In this document: piece by piece, positions 16,501-19,272 of the stretch
Position numbering within the stretch: the stretch's first letter is position 1
Layout of the letters: each line of letters begins with the position of its first letter
Origin: Lachnospiraceae bacterium
GTDB taxonomy: Bacteria > Bacillota > Clostridia > Lachnospirales > Lachnospiraceae
DNA length: 19,272 bases
Reading direction: 5' to 3'
Assembly (NCBI GenBank): GCA_019421365.1
Contig: JAHZFJ010000047.1
Span: 1-19,272, forward strand
The notes under the pieces: generated by a model
The model's database searches: none
What the model was told of the DNA's origin: nothing
What the model saw: the letters and a program-made list of their open reading frames with translations, nothing else
Made by a program: the position numbers and the translations under genes

Positions 16501-17152
16501 CGCTCATGCCGAGAACTTCTTTCAATGTATCAACAACATCGTCTTCAAAGAAAGCAAAGGCATCTCTGGACTCAAGCCAAGGGGAACCGTTCTTCTCCTC
16601 GAATACACGACAGAACTCTGCTGTCTTACCACGTTTTTCAATAAACTGCTCTAGCTTAGCCACCTTAAGATTCTCACCATAGAAACCAAGGTAGTTATAG
16701 AACATCTTTGCAAAAACACGAAGAACAGCAGTCTTGTCCTTGTTGATGGAACCCTCAATATCAATATTGAAAAGGATGGTGTCCGTATCCCCTTTAGTAA
16801 CGAAATCAATCAACATGAATGTTGCCGGGTCAGCCTCAAACTTTTTACGAAATCTTTCTACAGTACGAACGCCCTGAACCTCCTGATTGGAAAGCAGGTA
16901 GGAAAGCATCTTCAGGAAGTGAGATTTACCACTTCCAAAAAAACCAGAAATCCAAACTCCGATATCTGCGGTACCTTCTCGGAAGGACTCGCCATAATTA
17001 TTAAAGAAGGTAATGAAATGTTTCTTCAAATCTCTGGTAATAACATACTCATCCAATTCCTGAGCAAGAACATCTATGGCATCTTGGTCTACTTTGACAA
17101 CGCCATTAATTTTACGATTAATATCATCTTGGAATAGTTGTCCAATAATCAT
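13598..17152 (-). CDS. brxC: BrxC, BREX P-loop ATPase
   Basis: An 1184-residue BrxC (PglY-type, DUF6079-like) ATPase, essential for BREX methylation and restriction in studied systems. Walker A is GFFGSGKSH at about 70-78, after the characteristic ADIGVWISG; Walker B is RLLFMVDEVGQYVGG (254-268). The middle has QEFIRNFPFVPYQF and a GGERSMLSGFQEAA segment (about 384-427), and the C-terminal third contains long Lys/Glu-rich helices likely to be coiled coil. The size is normal. It is placed second after brxA/brxB as in canonical type I loci. The ribosome binding site AAGGAG overlaps the brxB stop, seven bases before the ATG. Confidence 0.95.
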   Translation of the reverse strand: MIIGQLFQDDINRKINGVVKVDQDAIDVLAQELDEYVITRDLKKHFITFFNNYGESFREGTADIGVWISGFFGSGKSHFLKMLSYLLSNQEVQGVRTVERFRKKFEADPATFMLIDFVTKGDTDTILFNIDIEGSINKDKTAVLRVFAKMFYNYLGFYGENLKVAKLEQFIEKRGKTAEFCRVFEEKNGSPWLESRDAFAFFEDDVVDTLKEVLGMSEDAARNWFNGTETVETSIAQLVSEMKDYVDNKPDDFRLLFMVDEVGQYVGGDTDLLINLQSLVEKIGSECCGKIWVVCTGQEAIDEIIKARENEFSRIQARFKTRLSLTSSSADEVIQKRILRKKPEVEPALEQVYNQNDSVLRNLFSFTGSILDIKGYTGPQEFIRNFPFVPYQFIIMQKVFAEIRKHGNSGKHLSGGERSMLSGFQEAAQKIQDKDEYALAPFYLFYDTVHTFLDSSIRRVIERCQKAADNGDGIEQQDVDVLKLLYLIRYVDDIPANLDNIVILMADDIRLDKITMRDKVRCSLDRLLSQNYIGRTGDTYNFLTDEEQDIQRDIYKNTQVDTAAIVERIGQMIFADIYTTKKYRYGKYDFPFDPMVDTTSIGAVTSGMKLRIMTVATDTVEKSELRLMTESKNQAIVVLSETPYYESLERAMKVRKYVKQRNVAQLPKSVQDIIRNHQDEATKYESSAEEDLKKAIIGAEFYVDGEHIEIKGGDAKSKLDQALEYLVTHVYSELGLITKNADTDADVLAVLQGEHLNGVMADLEENHDAAVKMEEYLEMQDAKKLPTSMADVQSRYQAIPYGWKEIDIAVVAAMLIYDQKVTIKYGGETIQPGNQKLPDMLRKKSEIGKTSISKRQVITATRMRAVKDLLRKYFDVMDVPDDEDGLVRYIIEKFEEQKAHYEELNKRYDGHKYPDHHLVTKALSLMESVLSQRKDNTALIDRLLKEEDNLLDNKDDMQSVEGFFKNQVQVFDTAVRMEAELRNDLSYLQKEEEANQALNQIRKITVVEAGQISVYKKIPELNGLMDTVRAGHGRLLEAKRAEILEIIRQCLAEIHTLAGDIYEARTLSERADKFFDQQKARVAELESLQLLDGLVPQMWEYKDDTVDKIDSIIHSKTPVTPTVIPKEGGVMTPPAPKKFIKNVYRQAAFPSKTLESQEDIDAYVERMRAYLTAMMKDCDGIKLS

Positions 17153-17163
17153 TGCTGTTCTCC

Positions 17164-17721
17164 TTAAATTACATTGAAAGCTCGATAGTAAGGATTTTTC
17201 TTCAGGCGATTGAAGAGCTGTACATCTCGCCCATCATAGTTGCCCGGATAGAATACCAGAATCGGAACATCTGGAAATTCTGGCTGCATTGCATTTAACA
17301 GGTCATGCACTCTAATAAACGGAAATGCATCTCCCACTCCTGTGATGACGAGTACATCACCAGCTTCATGCGGTTCATATTTCATCTTATTTACAAAAGC
17401 TGTATTATTAGCCATACGGCTCATTTGGTCTCGAATAAATTCTTTACCTTTTTTCTCTTCCATCGCAGGTATTGTCTTTGCGATGCGCTTATCTTCACAG
17501 ATGGAAAGGAAGACTTCATATAAATTGTGTTCTATTAGGTGACAGCTCATTGACTGGTCTGTCATAATCTGTTCGATAAAGTGTCTAACCATCATCTCAT
17601 CGGATGGGTCATAACAGAAGATTCGTATATTTACCTCATTACTCAATCCTTTACCTTCAAGAAACTCTGGCTCCTGCATTAAGGCTCTGAGGTTATCTAG
17701 TCTTTCTTTTAATTCGCCCAC
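17164..17721 (-). CDS. brxB: BrxB, BREX core protein (DUF1788)
   Basis: A 185-residue BrxB. This family (DUF1788) is part of the BREX core and is needed for methylation and defence in studied type I systems; it is thought to bridge other Brx proteins. Family landmarks are the C-terminal VLVITGVGDAFPFIRVHDLL (about 122-141), VPILVFYPGNYDG near 153-165, and the ending LKKNPYYRAFNVI. The start is a GTG at 17721, chosen because AAGGAGG lies nine bases upstream; the same AAGGAGG overlaps the brxA stop. There are 14 bases between brxA and this gene. Confidence 0.92.
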   Translation of the reverse strand: MGELKERLDNLRALMQEPEFLEGKGLSNEVNIRIFCYDPSDEMMVRHFIEQIMTDQSMSCHLIEHNLYEVFLSICEDKRIAKTIPAMEEKKGKEFIRDQMSRMANNTAFVNKMKYEPHEAGDVLVITGVGDAFPFIRVHDLLNAMQPEFPDVPILVFYPGNYDGRDVQLFNRLKKNPYYRAFNVI

Positions 17722-17735
17722 TGGGACCTACCTCC

Positions 17736-18365
17736 TTACGAAAAGCAATTGAATGCAGAAAGTGCAATCTCATCACCATTTTCACGGATTGAATTCTCAA
17801 GTATTGGCTGAAGCCATACCGGATTGAGCTTTGTGAACTTAATATGATCGATGTATTCATTCTCCACTAACATCTTTATGATTACCTGTTTCAGCTTAGT
17901 GACCGTGGAATCGCTCCATGTTGCCACCCAGTCATCTTGCTCCTGCAAGCGCAGAAAATAGCTATTCAGATCTATCTTACCAAAAGTAGTATCCGATAAT
18001 CTGTACTTCTCACCGATGACGGTAATCATAAAATCCCAAACCAATCGGTACTGTTTCATCATAGCATACAGACATATCTGCTTCGCTACATCGGATGGCT
18101 GTGTTGCGATTGCCGTCACTAAAGAATTATCACCAAGTGCCCCCAGTCTTCTTAGGCAGGCAAGTGCTATCTTGCGCACTGATTTTTCTGTCGGGTACTG
18201 AAATAAATTATCCGAAATAATACGCTCTACTACTTCTTCTAAGCTGCATCCTTCGTGAAGTAACTTGGCGGTAGTTCTTACCTCATAAAATAAAAATTGT
18301 TCTCTTGTTATAGCAGCATTATATGGGCTCGCTGCCTGTAGAGCCGCTTTTGTTGTATCTGACAT
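17736..18365 (-). CDS. brxA: BrxA, BREX core protein (DUF1819)
   Basis: A 209-residue BrxA (DUF1819), a small helical protein related in fold to the anti-termination factor NusB and able to bind DNA in studied examples. Recognisable parts are the opening segment with SPYNAAITREQFLFYEVR, the ILLxx-type YPTEKSVRKIALACLRRL near 55-72, and the C-terminal region LNPVWLQPILENSIRENGD. An in-frame ATG at 18371 directly abuts GGAGG and could not use it; the ATG at 18365 has it at a six-base spacing, so I chose 18365. It starts about 20 bases after the regulator gene and is the first BREX structural gene. Confidence 0.92.
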   Translation of the reverse strand: MSDTTKAALQAASPYNAAITREQFLFYEVRTTAKLLHEGCSLEEVVERIISDNLFQYPTEKSVRKIALACLRRLGALGDNSLVTAIATQPSDVAKQICLYAMMKQYRLVWDFMITVIGEKYRLSDTTFGKIDLNSYFLRLQEQDDWVATWSDSTVTKLKQVIIKMLVENEYIDHIKFTKLNPVWLQPILENSIRENGDEIALSAFNCFS

Positions 18366-18385
18366 ATTCATCCTCCACCGGAGAA

Positions 18386-18613
18386 TTAAACTTCTTTTTC
18401 TTCCGGTTCTTCATCAGGTATTATCTGCATAATATCTGCAAAATCACAATCAAGGCCTTCACATATTCTTAGCAAAACATCTGTTGTAATATTATCGCCT
18501 CTCGTAAGCTTTGCAACAGATGCTGAACTAATACGACATTTCTTCATTAGATCTTTTTTCTTTAAGCTTTTATCTATAAGAAGTTTCCATAATCTATTAT
18601 AACTAATTCTCAT
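18386..18613 (-). CDS. Small XRE/Cro-type HTH regulator at the head of the BREX operon
   Basis: A 75-residue protein that is essentially one Cro/C1-type helix-turn-helix: NRLWKLLIDKSLKKKDLMKK, then the turn and recognition helix SSASVAKLTRGDNI, then TTDVLLRICEGLDCDFADIM, ending in an acidic tail PDEEPEEKEV. It matches the short 'YdaS/HTH_26' type regulators. GGAGG lies six bases before the ATG. It is co-oriented with brxA, 20 bases upstream, so it is probably transcribed with the BREX genes and may regulate their promoter. BREX loci are often headed by a WYL-domain regulator (BrxR); this one is much smaller and unrelated. Confidence 0.85.
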   Translation of the reverse strand: MRISYNRLWKLLIDKSLKKKDLMKKCRISSASVAKLTRGDNITTDVLLRICEGLDCDFADIMQIIPDEEPEEKEV

Positions 18614-19153
18614 TCTATACCTCCGCTATTGCAGTTATAAATGAAATTCAATATTAATATACACTTACAAAAAATAGTATCATCTGAATAAACTTCTATT
18701 TATCATTTATTATCGGCTCACAAACAATAATATCCATTAGATTTAAGATAAAATTGTACTATATCACATTACAACTTATGCCTATATTACGAGTCAAGTA
18801 AACAGCATTACCAAATTTCAGCATAATCCTCTGATATTTTAAAGATGCAATTTTATTTATTATGACATGATTGTAATTATAAGCAATCACAATATATTCA
18901 TGCTAATTTCATAATTTAAATTATATCAGAAATATATTAAAAAGAAACAATAACTTTACGATGGCAAAATAATAAATTGTATTTTAAAAGTTTTTAGTTT
19001 ACGTTCTATAAACATGCCAATTAATCCATTCGTATATCAGCAACCCCAATATTATCAACCCATTATATTGATATACCTCCTCATTAAGCAAAGCAACTAG
19101 ATATAGGATTACTTCTGTTTGTCACACTACAATATATGATTACCACAATATTT
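18614..19153. other. AT-rich non-coding region upstream of the BREX operon
   Basis: About 540 bases of very AT-rich sequence with no gene that has a start, ribosome binding site and plausible product. It contains a candidate minus-strand promoter (18768-18797), a palindrome ATATTAATAT at 18651-18660 between promoter and regulator start, and an inverted repeat TGATTG...CAATCA near 18888-18910. A 39-codon minus-strand stretch ending at 18999 is hydrophobic but has no start codon. Its composition differs sharply from the BREX genes. I see no tRNA, integrase or excisionase gene. Confidence 0.6.
18768..18797 (-). promoter_or_regulatory. Candidate sigma-70/SigA promoter of the BREX operon
   Basis: On the minus strand a TTGACT box (18792-18797, five of six to consensus) is followed after 18 bases by TGTAAT (18768-18773, five of six). 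Transcription from here would leave a leader of roughly 150 bases before the regulator start at 18613. A weaker alternative is TTGTTT (18722-18727) with GATAAA 17 bases further on. Motif match only. Confidence 0.4.
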
Positions 19154-19237
19154 ACAAAAGCCTCCCATCTAAAAGATAGGAGGCTTATTTATCTTAGTAA
19201 TAACTAAAGTTATTTGTTATTTTTATTCCCACTCAAT
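19154..19237. repeat. Direct repeat, right copy: guaA 3' end plus terminator (probable att site)
   Basis: The right partner of 3759-3841. This copy is attached to the real guaA: to the right the sequence continues as guaA codons, whereas the left copy continues into the dead acetyltransferase. It contains the terminal codons and stop, the inverted repeat AATAACTAAAGTTATT at 19199-19214 and the terminator hairpin. Differences from the left copy are scattered point changes, so the duplication is not recent or came from a related strain. Confidence 0.8.
19158..19186 (-). terminator. Intrinsic terminator of guaA
   Basis: A 13-bp stem (19158-19170 and 19174-19186, one G-U pair when transcribed) with a three-base loop, arms AAGCCTCC / GGAGGCTT, followed on the minus strand by TTTTGTAAAT. 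It lies about 37 bases past the guaA stop. It would insulate the BREX region from guaA transcription. Confidence 0.85.
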
Positions 19238-19272
19238 TGTAGCAGGTGGTTTAGATGTAATATCGTACACGA
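19223..19272 (-). CDS. guaA: GMP synthase (glutamine-hydrolysing), C-terminal end (partial)
   Basis: The last 16 codons and stop of a minus-strand gene that continues beyond the right edge, reading VYDITSKPPATIEWE. This is the near-invariant C-terminus of GMP synthase, the enzyme converting XMP to GMP with glutamine and ATP, where the final residues belong to the dimerisation domain and the active-site region that binds XMP. The stop is TAA at 19223-19225 and an intrinsic terminator follows. The exact end of this gene is the integration target used by several families of genomic islands. Confidence 0.9.
   Translation of the reverse strand, partial: VYDITSKPPATIEWE

Noticed and set aside
18999..19118. 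Hydrophobic minus-strand stretch of 39 codons (contains LIILGLLIYEWINWHVY)
   Set aside because: It has no usable start codon after the upstream TGA. A nearby AGGAGG is followed by an ATG whose frame closes after two codons. It could be a small membrane-peptide relic, but it is not supported as a gene.
19154..19237. Possible CRISPR or transposon terminal repeats at the island ends
   Set aside because: The repeats are direct, only two in number, and contain guaA coding end and terminator, so an attachment-site duplication explains them better. No transposase or spacer array is present.

Overview
The window is most easily read as a low-GC Gram-positive (Bacillota) chromosome. Short intergenic gaps, strong AGGAGG ribosome binding sites and AT-rich spacers all fit. 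A Negativicutes (Veillonella-like) or clostridial host is possible, but no marker gene fixes the genus. Almost every gene lies on the minus strand. The right edge holds the last 16 codons of guaA (GMP synthase, ending ...PPATIEWE) and its intrinsic terminator. The left edge holds the last 43 codons of a plus-strand gene.

Layout from right to left, in the direction of transcription. (1) guaA 3' end and terminator, 19154-19272. (2) About 540 bases of AT-rich DNA without a convincing gene but with a candidate promoter. (3) A seven-gene operon, 18613-5372: a small XRE-type regulator followed by a complete type I BREX phage-defence set in canonical order, brxA, brxB, brxC, pglX, pglZ, brxL. (4) An AT-rich patch, 5371-3827, holding one intact gene that looks like a class III nucleotide cyclase, between fragments of decayed genes. 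(5) A second copy of the guaA 3' end and terminator, 3759-3841. (6) A minus-strand cluster, 3678-266: an unknown protein, an EF-Tu-domain-III-like protein, a GNAT acetyltransferase, a stand-alone Mrr-like PD-(D/E)XK nuclease, and two more GNATs.

The 3' end of guaA is a known integration site for genomic islands. Here two direct copies of the guaA end plus terminator (about 83 bp, five mismatches and one indel by eye) bracket about 15.3 kb containing BREX and the cyclase-like gene. No integrase is visible between them. The left end of this segment carries relics of the neighbouring cluster: a GNAT copy with four stop codons that runs in frame into the last codons of guaA, and a decayed C-terminal copy of the unknown protein. 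These relics bracket the cyclase-like gene, as the intact copies bracket the EF-Tu-like gene outside. I infer repeated island insertion or module exchange at this site.

How the genes are expected to work together: PglX methylates host DNA at a BREX motif; BrxC, PglZ, BrxB and BrxA form the core complex; BrxL is the AAA+ effector needed for phage restriction. The Mrr-like nuclease and the cyclase-like protein are possible additional defence functions. The best candidates for something undescribed are the cyclase-like gene at 4225-5022, the XRE gene leading the BREX operon, and the mosaic boundary at 3759-5200.
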